This document shows, piece after piece, positions 22,821 through 35,336 of a stretch of DNA of 64,000 bases. Position 1 is the first letter of the stretch, and each line of letters starts with the position of its first letter. The notes beneath the pieces were generated by a model that was given only the letters and a program-made list of their open reading frames with translations, was not told where the DNA came from and searched no databases. Made by a program: the position numbers and the translations under genes. This stretch comes from Luzula sylvatica (Eukaryota; Streptophyta; Magnoliopsida; Poales; Juncaceae): assembly GCA_946800325.1 (NCBI GenBank), contig OX326959.1:31906527-31970526 (forward strand). The letters are read 5' to 3'.

Positions 22821-23681
22821 CAGGTCCGGCCCCGGGGTAAGCCCGGCAAGCCCCCGGACTAGGGCAACAAATTTAAGAAGGGCAACCAACCATATACCTA
22901 TTATTTGTAAGAATTTTTTTTTCTTCAGAACTTCAACCGATATGAAATCACCATGGATTTCTTTGATGAGGAGGAAGAAGACATGATAGAAAATGTGTTC
23001 TGGATTTTTTGTGGCTACAAAATTGTTGTGTTTTATCTTATTTTTTTTGTACTGTGTTTTATGTATAAACGATATTATTTTTATAGGTTAGTGGTCACAT
23101 CGAATCAATACACACATAAAGAATTAATTTTACTTTAACAGATACCAAGAGAACTATACAGATGATTTTCTCATCCCCCGAGAAGAACATTAAAACAACA
23201 TTAAAACAATTAAAACAATGGACTGCTATTTTTTCCCAAAAAAATAAATAGAACAAAGCTGTGAAACTGAACACACTACACGCATCATCAAATTTGTCTC
23301 CGAATATCTAATTATTTTGTAATACTAATATACATTCTACTCTCCCGTAAAACATGCTTTTAAAATTAAAAAAGACAAATAAAACATATTTTCAAATTAT
23401 AATGTTATAGAAATAATTTATCAGCTGTTTAAAATTTACGTTGAAAATAAATTTTAGATATATTTCAGTTAGAGGAGTTGAAAATTTATCAAAACAATTA
23501 TTTTCAAATTATGATATTGTAAGTCAAAATGATGAAATGATTTGCATGCATAAATAATACAAAATAATATAATTCATAATTTTTTTCTCTGACCTTGATT
23601 CATATTTTTTATAATTTAAAAATAAAACTAACAACAGTATAATATTGGGCTAGGGCAACCAAATGATCAGGGCCGGTCCTG
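22821..23681. mobile_element. hAT-like element with CAGG(T/A)CCGGCCC ends
   Basis: An 861-bp insert flanked by the perfect 8-bp duplication GGAGAACG (22813-22820 and 23682-23689). It starts CAGGTCCGGCCCCGG, and its complement starts CAGGACCGGCCCTG. The inverted paralogue near 50073-50080 (CGTTCTCC) is empty. A small open frame beginning MDFFDEEEEDM (22953) could be a remnant of coding sequence but matches nothing I can name. Confidence 0.85.
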
Positions 23682-23689
23682 GGAGAACG

Positions 23690-25190
23690 TGATGGTAAAA
23701 TTTGGGGGGAAAGTAAAGTTTTCCTTAAAAAGAAATTACAATTATTCCTTTGTTATTTAAAACTATGATAATTCCGTCAAAATAAATGTAGTATTGTATT
23801 ATATGATCAACCGAAACCGAGCGAGTCATGTTCTATTGTTTCTTTATATTGTTACACACTACGCATTATCAATACACATCTCATGCTCACAATAATTTTT
23901 GTGTTAGCAATATAAAATTGTTACTAAACATTCACTAACATCTCGCGTTGCTACAAATATATTGTCAGTTGTTTCGAAAACCATGAAACATTATTTTTGA
24001 TTAAATTTAATAACTTTTATATCCTTTACAATATTTTAAATTTTAACGGTTTCATTCTTTTAAAGGTTCAGCGCCTCTTTGCCATTATATTTTACTAGCA
24101 CATAAAATTTGAAATAATTTATGAGAACAAATAAATAAGATTTTAGCAATAATGAGCAATATTTTTTTTATCACATTTAACCATCATTTACGCGTTTCAT
24201 AACTCATACCGGTGAGTAAAATTTAGCAAAATAAACACATAAAATAATATATTTAACTAAAAAAAACACACGCAATATGAACATAATATCATTCCTGAGT
24301 AAACTTGTACAACTAAGTACAACGCTTGATTATGTGTCAAGATAATGCCACAACAAAATCCCTTCTCTATCATCGGTTCAACACCGTAGTAATCCAATTT
24401 AGAATATTATAAATACTCGTCTAACCATAACGCACCCATACAACTTGTTACGTTCCATGTTTTTCCTCGTAGAATCGTCGCATCACACAATTTAATTAGA
24501 TCGGTTTTCTCATGCAACCTCTTCCTATTAGTCTCCACCCGAAAACACAAGAATTTTCGTCGTTAGCAAACCGAAGTGATCTTTCGAGTCGCCGGATTGG
24601 TTAAGAAATGAACAACTTTGAGAGCGAAGCGCAGTTTTGAGATTGAAGTGCCCGTCAAATCCTTAAAATTTGCATATTTAAAATAAATTATATGATTTTC
24701 CTCCAACGTCTTAAACTTGTCATTAATTTTGCGACATTTTTTTTATATTAAACTCGTAAAATGATACAATTCTAAATAACATATTTTTTAAATCTCGCAA
24801 ATGGGGTAAGATATAAATATCCTTCGTGTAGGTGTTTCTTATGAACTTCGTCACAAAAAAATTAGTTCTACATGTCATTTGTATTTCTCTGTTCAATTAA
24901 CTAACTAATGATCATGTATTATCCATTGACCCCTCATGCAAACATGCAATGATCAAATTTGAGTGACAATTTTTTTTTGAACTATTTAATATAAAGAGTT
25001 GGATTTTATATTTTTGAATTTCAGTACGAAGAAATAAAATAATACAAGTTCGAGTGAATTTTAAACTTAAAAGGCTTAATTACAAAAGTACCCATAAAAC
25101 TGTAAAAAATATAGATATTAACAAAAATAAACATATGCCAAAATAATTAAGGGCAAAAATGTCATTTCAATTGGTTAATTGCAAAGAGAT
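23690..25190. repeat. AT-rich DNA duplicated elsewhere in the window
   Basis: 23690-23820 is the inverse of 49946-50075. From about 23930 it parallels 48450 onward in direct orientation (landmark 'caacctcttcctattagtct'), and from about 24690 also 53510 onward. No gene is visible. Confidence 0.75.
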
Positions 25191-25790
25191 AAAATTTGGC
25201 GCTTCTTTTATAAAAAATCTCTTCTTTCCCTCCCTCTCACTGAACTCCCGCCTTTCTCTTTTTAGAGAGAAAAGGGAGATTTTTCTTCAATTTCTATCGA
25301 TTTGGATCGATTTTTAGCTCAGACTACAGTTCAAGAGTCCAGATCCATATTTTTCGGGCATGTACATGTTTCTTTGCTATATTTATTTGGCAGTTTTAGG
25401 CATCTGAATTGTGAGAAATTGATGAATTAATTACAATTCATTGATGTTTTGTTGATTTTGAATTTCTCTGTTTTCTTGCTTGAATTGAATTTCGGTGTTG
25501 AAAGTTTTGATTAAGCTCTCTAGTTTAGGAGCAAATATGTCCGTGCTAGAAGTTCAATTGGATTATTTCATCTCAAACCCTCCTATTGATCATAATTTCA
25601 TATATAATTAAAACAAATACAAAGAAATTTTTTTGTCAGAAAAAACATTTCTGGTAAAATCATAATATTCTAGTTTTGTATTTTATTCTTCAAACATTCT
25701 TCAAGTTGAAGCAACAAATAATAAATGTTTCAAATGAATTTAGAGAGGATTTGTCAAAATATCTTAAATAAACTTTAGAAAGAGATGTCT
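25190..25790 (+). promoter_or_regulatory. Promoter and 5' leader fragment, copy 1 (E2F-like site)
   Basis: TTTGGCGC (an E2F-type site, TTTSSCGC) is followed by a TATA-like 'ttttataaaaaat' and a pyrimidine-rich leader. In the copy at 54.02-54.19 kb the leader runs into a proper GTATGT splice donor; here the same position reads CATGTA, so the donor is lost. The downstream coding exon is not found. This is a gene 5' end carried along in the duplications; gene unknown. Confidence 0.45.
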
Positions 25791-26148
25791 GCCACGTGTA
25801 GACATTGTTGGTTTACTGATTCAAATATAAATGCAAATATAGTTTCAAATAACATTTCTCTCTATTATTCTAATAAATTCTTACAATTCTTTTTGTATTT
25901 TTTGAATTGATAATTTGCTCAACATCAAATGTTACTACAAGGTACGCAGACTACAAGTACTAGAAAAATTGTCCCACAAATTTACTCACCCTTAAATTAC
26001 TCTCTTCCTTAGAACATGACCGTTTCATTAGTGGGCATGTGAGAGAATTTACACACGTTTCTAGGACATGAATATGAGATTATGAAAGACATTATTTTCT
26101 CGTTAACATACCCATTTTCATTTTTTTCTTCCTTCGTGTGTTGTCTTG

Positions 26149-26523
26149 CAAAATTATTCTCTCCTAACCCTGCAATGTGGACCTCCTTATAACTTTCCGG
26201 CTAGAGCATACAAATTTTGAAATTGGCAAAAGGACTGCTGAAGAAGATTCTAGAAATTGGTACGAATAACTCGGGTCATTATGTGTTGATTGCTAATTAT
26301 AGGCATCGTGTCATGCTGGGACGAATCAGAGATGGTTAGGATTTTAATGAGGGATTTAGGGTTAAGAAAGGCTCCCGGGTTAGCTTGGGTTGATTTGGGT
26401 AATGGGTTTGATCCGTTTTTTTTTGTTTTCGATTGGTCGAACCCGTAATCCCCGCAGATTTATAAGGTTTTGGATGAATTGTATGAAAAAACGAACGATA
26501 TGCGCCATAGTAATGAGTTTTAA
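26149..26523 (+). pseudogene. PPR pseudogene fragment, copy 3 (C-terminal part)
   Basis: Matches the last approximately 375 bp of the PPR gene, from the SPNPAMWASL region to the stop, with frameshifting indels near 26240, 26300 and 26415. It is followed by the usual PPR 3' flank (26524-27010). It is more diverged than the 12.4-kb copy, so it is an older duplication. Confidence 0.9.
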
Positions 26524-27010
26524 TTGATGGTAGTTTGAGAAATAATTATAGCTGTGAATGATTTTTTCGACGATAAATTATAGTCATGGGCCAATTTTTG
26601 TTTCTAATTTTTCTTTATCATGTATCAAAATACTTGATGAAATGAGTTGTACAAAGCATAATATGTGAGGTGGTTGTTGATAAATCATATCATCGTGATA
26701 CGCCATACAATTCATGCATTAATTTCGTATAATTGAGTGTTGATATGTTTGTTTTATGTATGATAGAGGCTAATTAATTTTTTAGCATCAGATCATGAAA
26801 ACAACACATCAATATTGATGTTAGAAGAAATTTCTTTGCTACATATAGACAAAAAGAAAACAAAAATAAATAAATATATAGGTACTTCAATTTCAGTACA
26901 TTTTTTCAACAGAAAACTTTAATTTCATATTTCGACGTATGGTCATCGCTGTTTATTTATGTCGTTCAAACTACACTATACATTTTATTATTTTCGAAAA
27001 TCTGAAACTC

Positions 27011-28279
27011 CAATTTTATGTACTTGTATCGATCTTTATATCGTTCAAACTACATTATACATTTTAACAGGACAAAACCATTTTTATGTAAAAAAATTTA
27101 CTTTAGCATCATATATATTTTAATATTAATATATAATTTTAATGATAGTATATTATTTGGGTATTAATACATCATTCTCAACATTAATATACTAATTTGA
27201 GGTTAATTAATACTTCATTGATGATATGACTTTTTTTTCAACATAATTTAAGCATACCAAATAATCTTCCCCTCGCTTTCTATGAGTGTAGTAAAATACT
27301 ACGAAAAGATTTATAATAATATTAAAATGAAAACATAACATAAAATGTCTTAAGCAGATAATATTTTAGTATACACAATAAATAATGTATTTAATCATAT
27401 TTGCATATACTATGCAAAAAGATAAAAAATGTAACGTGATACAAACAACAAATTATATATAAAAGATAGTATATATAAATAAATTTAAGATTTTTTTTTT
27501 ATTAATAGGCACAAATAGAAGAATAATCACAACAATATCCACAGTTGTTTTGAATTTATTAAAGTGGCATTCAAAGGTCGAGAAATGTCCACATTATTTT
27601 TTTCTTTTATATTTGACCTTATATTGTACCTTTATATGTATTCAGAATGAAAAGATAAATAATCAAAATAAATGTTATATTTCGTTATTAATTCTTAGAA
27701 AATAATATTTGTTTTACAAAACAGATGTGTGACTATTACAAGTATTTAAAAAAAATGTGGTTTTCGAAACTCATATTTATTTATATAGTGAAATATATTT
27801 AAAATATATTTAATATTTATCTTTTTACAAAATGACAAAAATATTATAAATTATTTTTAAATATGATTAATATATGAGAATATGGACAATTTTTTTTATA
27901 TGAAAATCAATATTTAATTTAATTTTGATATTATGATGCTTGATTAATTTGTCATATTAACACAATGAAAATATAATTCATACTTACGAAAATGTAATAT
28001 TTCTTTGTAAAATATGATTTTTATTTGCTAATTAAAATACTTGTAGATATATCATTTTATAAAATACGAAACATATTGTTTATTAAAAATAAATATGATT
28101 TTACAAGATCTAATGATGACATATTGTCTAAAAGTAACTCATATTTTAAAGTGTGTTTTCATTAGGATTTGTGTTTTTTTCGTAATAATCATGAAAATTT
28201 GTGCAAAAATATTAAGTACCATATTTAATGGTGAAAAATAATTAAGTACCAAAATATTGATACTTAATTAAGTAGTTTA

Positions 28280-28280
<1 letters not shown>
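27011..28280. other. AT-rich intergenic region
   Basis: Very AT-rich sequence with no recognisable gene or delimited element. It ends at a composite (CT)n(TA)n microsatellite (28284-28332). Confidence 0.5.

Positions 28281-28283
<3 letters not shown>

Positions 28284-28332
<49 letters not shown>
28284..28332. repeat. Composite (CT)n(TA)n microsatellite
   Basis: A CT run passes directly into a TA run. The same composite occurs at 30966-31052, on the other side of the 28.6-31.0 kb inverted-repeat element. Confidence 0.9.
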
Positions 28333-28602
28333 GACTACAACATTTCAAGGTATCAGCGACGGTCATAACCGTCGCTAAAAATCTCAAAAACCGTCGCTAA
28401 AGCCTTTACCGACGGCCCACCGTCGCTAAAAAACCGTCGCTGAAAGTGGCGTCGTTGATGGCACTTTCACCGACGGGCCGTCGCTGATTCTACCGTCGGT
28501 AATGCTCTTCTGCGACGGGCCGTCGCAGAAATGTTATTTTATTTGCGACGGGCCGTCGCTGATGGCATAGCCCCGTCGCTAATACTCCCATCTGTTGTAG
28601 TG
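28333..28602. mobile_element. Mini CACTA-like element
   Basis: A 270-bp segment. Its minus strand starts CACTACAACAGATGGGAG and its plus strand starts GACTACAACATTT, inverted ends with a single terminal mismatch. It is flanked by the 3-bp repeat ATA. The interior is packed with CCGTCGCTAA / TTAGCGACGG motifs, the style of subterminal repeats in plant CACTA (En/Spm) elements. Non-coding. Confidence 0.75.
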
Positions 28603-28611
28603 ATATATATA

Positions 28612-30963
28612 GTGCAACTAAAATACTTGTACAAGTAAAATAAGATTTCTACTTGCAACTTATCCATCGTTGGATTTGTTATGGGATTGATGCCAATCTA
28701 ATTATAACGGTGCGTGATTTTGATGATAACGTTTCTCATTCTTCCGTCTACCTCCATTATTTGCCCTCTTATGTACAAATCACGAGAAGTGGTCTCCCTC
28801 CTCTCTCGCCCAAAGCAGGTTGAGAAAGATGGAGAGCTCCTCCCTCGCTCACCATGCCGGTCGAAGAGAAATATTTCGCTTGCCCTTCAAATCCGATCGC
28901 GCCCCTCTCTTTCAAAAGATATTTGAGTGGTATCTATAGGTAGCCTCTCGTATCCATCATTTCTTCTCTCCTCCCCTCTTGGTCTCTGTGATATATCGGC
29001 ATCAACGTGAAAAGTTTGCCATTCACATCCTGATTTGATTTATTTCATAGTTCTATTTTTTCTTCAGTTCCTTTTCTCTTCAAATAGCACGGATTCTGTT
29101 TTTGTCCAGTCGAATCGATTCCAGATTTTTTAGATTTAGTTTCGGATTTTGTCAATTGTATCTAATCCAGGTTTCTTTTCTGTTTGAGTTCTAGTTTTCA
29201 TACGATGAATTTTAAGGTTTAGGATTTAGATTTGCTTGAACTTCTAGGATTTCTTTTTTCTTTCGATAATTGGCCTTTTACGATTCAACTGGAGGTTATT
29301 TGCATATGAATTTTTTAAAGCAACATCAGATGTAATGGGGGTACGAATTAGGATGTGCATTGTGTCTGAACTAGCATACTTGTACTTTCTCGAATTGTTT
29401 GTGAATTGGGACAAAATCGAGGCCAAATTTGATGGATTTGTAGATGAATTCTTGTTGTTTATATTTATATGGTTGAATTTAATCTCTCTTTCTCAATGGT
29501 GGCCAAGTTTAATTGAGGCCAAAATCGAGGCCAAGTTTAATTGAGGCACCACAGCGGGGAGTTATTTTCTCTAACTCTATTTCTCAATTTTCATTTTTAA
29601 GCAGGTCAAATAATTTAGAGTTCATGAATTTCTCATATCTTTTTAGGCTTTTTTAGATTGGACTTAGGTGTCGAAATTTGTTTAGTTTTTATGTGTGTAT
29701 ATTTTATTTGTAATGTGATAAGTGGTACTGGTACTGATATGACAAAAAGTAGTATTTATGATATTGATTTTTTTGTAGTTTGTGATGTTTGAGTTGGTGC
29801 TGAATTTAATATGATAGAATTAGGATTCTGTTGACTGGCATCATATGGTTTGGTAAAAATGATAGCTAATTATCCATTCTCTTTTGATATAATAAAATAT
29901 TATTTAAAATGATTTCTAAACTAACCACTAATATTATAGTCAAAGAGGAAAACACATATCAATTGCCATATAAACACATCTTGATGTATTATATCGATTT
30001 TGTGTAGTTGTACCCATTCATCAATTCAACAAGTGATAGTGCCGAATTAAGCCTTGATAATCTTCCTTTTCTCTGTTGGCTGGTATAATGTCTTCATCAT
30101 CTTGCATAATCTGCATAATGTTCTTGGTAGAACATTACCAGTATAGAGCATAATTTGCGATTATTCATTTATGCCCCTAAAATAATAGGAAATTTTTCAT
30201 GCATACACCTTAAAACTATTTTTAATCCCAAATTTCGAATCGATTAAAACTTAAACATCAATTACCGCAAATAAAACTCAATTTCGAATCAATTTCCTCA
30301 ATTGTACAATTAAACCTGAATGCATAAACAAGCACAATTTTTATGAATAAAATGAAAACAACCTGAAGAACATCAAAATACGGGTCTTAAATAACATTTC
30401 ATGTCGGAGCAGAGATCTCTTTTCAGAACCAGTTGAGTTCCATCTAATCACCTCCATAGAGGTAAACTGCTAGTCAAACTCTTTTGTGAGAGATGATGAA
30501 GGGAAACAAAAAAGCTGCACGAGAATTTGGGGCAATGAAAAGGAAGAGCACTAGCACTGGTAATGAAGATTTTGCACGAGCTTAGATATTCTGTTTTGAA
30601 TCTAATTTGGATGAGACCCCAGAAAGACGAAGGGACATCTGCATTTATTAAAAATTTATCCAGGTGGAGGGTGAAAAAAAACCTCCTTTGGATTTAATCA
30701 AAAAAAAAAAAGACGAAGGGACATTGGAGGAGAAAGATGGAAGGACATTGGAGGGCGTGAAAAAGAAATTAAACAGAAAGACAAACGTCGTTTGATGAAT
30801 AAATTAGCACACATCTAGAAGGACATTGGAGGGCGTGAAAAAGAAATTAAACAGAAAGACAAACGTCGTTTGATGAATAAATTAGCACACATCTTAAAGA
30901 ATATCCTACGGCTCAAAAATCACAAGCACAAGATAAACTTTACTTGTACAAGTAAAATAGTTG

Positions 30964-30966
<3 letters not shown>
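28612..30966. mobile_element. 2.35-kb element with palindromic terminal inverted repeats
   Basis: Left end GTGCAACTAAAATACTTGTA continuing 'caagtaaa'; right end is its complement with GTGCAACTATTTTACTTGTA. Each end contains the perfect palindrome TACTTGTACAAGTA. Both outer flanks are composite (CT)n(TA)n microsatellites. The interior includes gene-like 5' leader sequence (28740-29100, with ATGGAGAGCTCCTCCCTCGC) but no transposase that I recognise. A Pack-type element or an unclassified TIR element is possible. Confidence 0.5.
30738..30896. repeat. 78-bp direct tandem repeat
   Basis: Two near-identical units starting 'aaggacattggagggcgtga' and ending 'aattagcacacatct', with period 78. They lie just inside the right end of the inverted-repeat element. 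Confidence 0.85.

Positions 30967-31052
<86 letters not shown>
30966..31052. repeat. Composite (CT)n(TA)n microsatellite
   Basis: CT run (to about 31015) passing into a TA run. It mirrors the left-flanking microsatellite at 28284-28332. Confidence 0.95.
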
Positions 31053-31055
<3 letters not shown>

Positions 31056-31504
31056 GAAATTTGAGATTTGTCAATGTTCTAAACATTTTAGTAATTTAAC
31101 AATTTGAATATTTTGAATATTTCGTAATCTTTGAAAGGATAAATATGATATTTTGGATTTTTCAGAGGGTAGATGTCATATTTTATTTACGGAAAGGTAA
31201 ATATAATATTTCGAGTTTTTAAACTGTAATATACAAATAGTAAAATAGTAATTTTAAATATTAATCGTTAATTTTTAACGAAAATCTAGATGATTCTAAT
31301 TATCGGATAAATACGATAAAATGGTAAATATGATATTTTAATTTATGAAAGAGTAAACATATTATTTTGAGTTCAAAAAAGATAAATATATAAAATCCTC
31401 CAATCTTTTATTTATGGCGAATTCTACTGTAGACCCTTTTTCAAAACGATATTTTGGATATTTATTAATTACTAATACATGATTTTCTAAATTGCCTAAC
31501 ATTA

Positions 31505-31557
<53 letters not shown>

Positions 31558-31990
31558 ACTTCAATCTTACAAAAAAAAAATTATTAGTTCACAAATATCC
31601 AAAATATTTTTTTTAGAAAAAAATCTAAAAAAAAAAAAAAATCTATCATAAAACTCTCCTTTATTTATAAAATGTTCAACATTCGCAGGTACCAAGACCA
31701 ACATATTTCTACATTTGAACCAAAATACATTCAAACATTCCTTCGGAAAATTCTCTACATCTACAAAAGATTCTAGAAAATACTTGGACAAAAATTATTA
31801 TTCTATTTTTATAAATAAACTATACCATACTAATATAGTATCAAACACTTGTATATCTAAGAAATTATCACAAGTTTTTACATAAAAGTTAGGGCAATGT
31901 GTATATTTTTGCAATTATAATCCTACAAAATATACTGGAATTCTTCTGAACATGTTATAATCCTACAGAATATACTGGAGTCTCCAATAG
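31053..31990. other. AT-rich intergenic region with an ATT microsatellite
   Basis: Contains (AAT)n at about 31506-31555 and repeated 'gataaatatgatatttt' phrases at 31137-31400, which look like decayed inverted-repeat elements. No gene is seen. Confidence 0.5.
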
Positions 31991-32089
31991 AGATGGAAAG
32001 GAAAAGAACCGGTGAACGGAGCGAAGGTCTTCCCTCTTCGCTACTTCTCCGTTGATGCTCCATACACTCTTCCGCAGGTACATGATAAC

Positions 32090-32155
32090 GCATGCTGGCG
32101 CCGCGCTCTCTCGCCGCCTCTACGCCTCTTTCTCTACTCCTCTCCCATCTCGCAG
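32090..32155 (+). pseudogene. Possible mitochondrial presequence exon
   Basis: One frame reads ALSRRLYASFSTPLPSR, a textbook Arg/Ser-rich mitochondrial presequence composition. It is followed by a putative donor region. Downstream islands at about 32312-32505 and 32600-32665 also look exon-like but carry stops. I cannot name the gene. It may be an unrelated gene fragment lying before the CPR C-terminal exons. Confidence 0.3.
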
Positions 32156-32727
32156 GCAGGTCCTTTTTCCGTTTTTGCCCCTCGTAATTGCCTGGTTTAC
32201 ATAATCATCGCAGTCTACTAAAATTCTAGTATTTACTATTTTTTTGATTGTTGATTTATTAGTGATCTAAGTTATGCACATTTCGAAATAAAGCAATTTT
32301 TTTTTATAGAGAAGCGCATGTGGGGTACATAAAACCAGATGAAATCAGAGATCCTTCGCTAATCGCTACTTAAAAATTACATGGAAATTTTATCTCCCAA
32401 GTGAAAAACAAGGGATTTTATTGTTTGGAGAAGAAAGGCTTCGAAATAATGCTATATTGGCTCGATATCTGGTGCGCACCACTCTTTCAAGATGTATGTT
32501 TTTATTTTAATTTTTTCATTATTGTTTGAATTATTCGGCATTTTATTTCAATTTTAACAATAAAGATTAATTCTTGCAATTGAATTTTAAATTAGACTAG
32601 ATTCGAATGGCGCAATTCATCCCAAATCAATCGAGTTCAAGAAAGGCCTATATGGAAAACCTGAGGTACACAAAAATCAAACCAAAATTTTAAATTAATT
32701 ATTTGTTTGATAAATTACAAGAACAGG

Positions 32728-32979
32728 TATTTATATGTTTGTGGTGATGCTAAAGGCATGGCTAAAGACGTGCACTAGGTTCTTCATACTATAATTCAAG
32801 AACAGGTATGTATTAATATTATCTACTATTTAAATATTTATTACACATAAACATAGTATATATATTAAATATGTAATTTTTTGGGTGTATTTTTGTAGGG
32901 TTCTATGGATGACTGAAAAGCTGAGAGCTTTGTTAAGAGTCTACAGACGAATGGAAGATATTTGAGGGATGTGTGGTGA
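32728..32979 (+). pseudogene. CPR pseudogene, detached C-terminal exons
   Basis: Two exons encode the extreme C-terminus of NADPH-cytochrome P450 reductase: YLYVCGDAKGMAKDVH (32728-32815), then KAESFVKSLQTNGRYLRDVW-stop (32900-32979), separated by an intron with GT-AG ends. In-frame TAG (after DVH) and TGA (before KAES) make it non-functional. It lies about 3 kb upstream of the more N-terminal CPR exons on the same strand, so exon order is inverted relative to a normal gene. Confidence 0.9.
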
Positions 32980-32984
32980 TAATT

Positions 32985-33700
32985 TGAAAAAGATGAGGGT
33001 TGATTTGCGAAAAGTTCAATATAGGAGCTTCCGGGGGCCTTGTTAAAATCTTCACTCTATTCATCCAAAATTATTATACAGAGTTGGCTGTTGATTTTTA
33101 TTTTTTATTTATTTCCTGTTAAAGTGATTCTATGGACTTCTATTCTAACAATTATTTATATCAGATGAGATGATTTTATATAATCATATATTTATATCAT
33201 GAAGAAAATATTCTTAATTGGAGATCTCATTGATCTTTCAAAAAGTAATTACCACACCTCCATTTATATTTTTCACATGTTCAAAATAGTTCTCAAATCC
33301 GACACTAATTCACCTATACAGCTATTCCCCTGAACATTATAAGTTCTCATAATTCTTTTTTTTTGGTAAAGTTATTTTTAGAAATAATATTTCTCTGTCC
33401 AAACAATTATCTATATTTTTTCAAAAAAGTTCAAAAAATATTTTTTAATTATAACATGTATTTTAAAGAATTAATGATTTTCTATTTTTTTTTGGTGCAT
33501 AGATGATTGTAGTATTTTATTTTTTAAAGGATTTTTCTAGGAGTATTTTTCGTTGATTAATGTTTTTATAAGAAAACAAGACATGTTACTTTGCGTTCAA
33601 GAAAATGGAATTGTTTTGGAAAATTGGGAAGGAATTCATATTGTATTTAACAGATATTTATGACTGTAATTTTTGTGTATTTCATTTTTGTTAAGTTAAT
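32985..33700. other. AT-rich sequence downstream of CPR C-terminal exons
   Basis: Presumably old CPR 3' flank. No gene or delimited element is seen. It joins the GC-rich minisatellite at about 33703. Confidence 0.5.
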
Positions 33701-33702
33701 TT

Positions 33703-34496
33703 TTGCCCCCCCCCCCTCCCTCCTCAAGCCGGACAGCCCGGCCGGCCCCCTTTCGTCCCCCCCCCCTTTCGCCCGAGCCCCCCGGCCCCCTTTCGGGCCA
33801 GACCCCCCTTTCGGGCCGGACCCCCCTTTCGGGCCGCCCCCCCCGGCCCCCCCTCCGAGCCCGGCCCCCTTTCGGGCCGGACCCCCCTTTCGGGCCGCCC
33901 CCCCGGCCCCCTCCGAGCCCGGGGGGCCGGACCTCCCCCCCGAGCCCAGCCCCCCTTTCAGGCCGGACCCTCCCCCCCGGGCCCCCCCTTTCGGGCCGGA
34001 CCCCCCCGGCCCCCTTTCGGGCCGGACCCCCCCCCCCCCGAGCCCGGCCCCCTTTCGGGCCGGGACCCCCCCCCCCCCAGCCCGGCCCCCTTTCGGGCCG
34101 GACCCCCCCCCCCCCGAGCCCGGCCCCTTTTCGGGCCGGACCCCCCCGGCCCGGCCCCCTTTCGGGCCGGACCCCCCCGAGCCCGGCCCCCTTTCGGGCC
34201 GGGCCCCCCCGAGCCCGGCCCCCTTTCGGGCCGGGCCCCCCCGAGCCCGGCCCCCTTTCGGGCCGGACCCCCCCCCCCCCCCCCCCCCGAGCCCGGCCCC
34301 TTTCGGGCCGGACCCCCCCCCCCCCCCCCCGAGCCCGGACCCCTTTCGGGCCGGAACCCCCGGCAGGCCCGGCCCATTTTTTGGCCGGACCCCCGACAGG
34401 CCCGGCCCCCCTTTTGGGCCGGACCCCCGGGCGGGCCCGGACCCTTTTTGGGCCGGACCCCCCGGCCGGCCCAGCCCCTTTTCGGGCCGGACCCCA
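33703..34496. repeat. GC-rich minisatellite, copy 2
   Basis: Same core unit as the 9.2-kb array (CCGGCCCCCTTTCGGGCCGG), with different unit number, poly-C lengths and an irregular left part (33703-33960) that lacks the GAG spacer in several units. The open frames of 340-373 residues across it are composition artefacts. Confidence 0.9.
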
Positions 34497-34538
<42 letters not shown>

Positions 34539-34560
34539 CACACACAGAGTTTACATACAC

Positions 34561-34627
<67 letters not shown>
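34497..34627. repeat. (CA)n and (CT)n microsatellites, copy 2
   Basis: CA run 34497-34546 and CT run 34564-34627, homologous to 9849-9998 but with changed repeat numbers. Confidence 0.95.
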
Positions 34628-34629
<2 letters not shown>

Positions 34630-35225
34630 ACATACAGAGACACACACACATACATTCACCCATATACACACACACATATTAAACATTCACACATAAACAA
34701 AAAATCTGTAAATATCCACAAGTGCATCTTCTTTTCAAATCAAAATGGTTGCATCTCTTGTCAATTTCCATGTCAATTCCAGCAAATATTTAATGATTCC
34801 AAAACTGCAAAGAAGAACATTTGATTAATTTCAATGAAAAAATGGTTGCATACAAACCAGAATAATAGAAAGAAAAAAAACCAAGATGACTGTTGGAAAT
34901 ACAAAAAAATGGAGATTAAATGTATTCACAGTATCCATTTTTTTTAATAAAACTCAACAAAAAAAAATTTCATGATTTGAAGGGTTGTTATTTCAAAGAG
35001 CAAAAAACAAAAACAAAAGACCAGACAACGAGAGCAAAGCCATTTCAATGAAAATGTATTCACAGTATCTATTTTTTTTTTTAATAAAACTCAACAAAAA
35101 TAATTTCAATTGTTTGAAGGGTTATTATGTAACTGTTCAAAGAGCAAAAAAACAAAAACAAAAAGATGGACACTAAAATCAAACATGCCCTAAGAGCAAA
35201 GCCATTGATGAAGAAAACAACTTAC

Positions 35226-35336
35226 CCCTTCCTCGTCCAAAAAGCTGAAGCAGAAAACTTCTTCTTCTACTTGTGCCTTGCGGTTCTCATGGCCACACAA
35301 TAAGAGCAAGACCTTGCGGTTCTCGTGATCCACCAT
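35226..35336 (-). pseudogene. Orphan promoter and first exon, copy 2
   Basis: Duplicate of the 10.6-kb minus-strand fragment: ATG at 35336, MVDHENRK start, GTAAGT donor at 35225, and a TATA-like box near 35590. The second HENRK is altered (GGCCACACAATAAG reads differently), showing slight decay. Confidence 0.45.
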
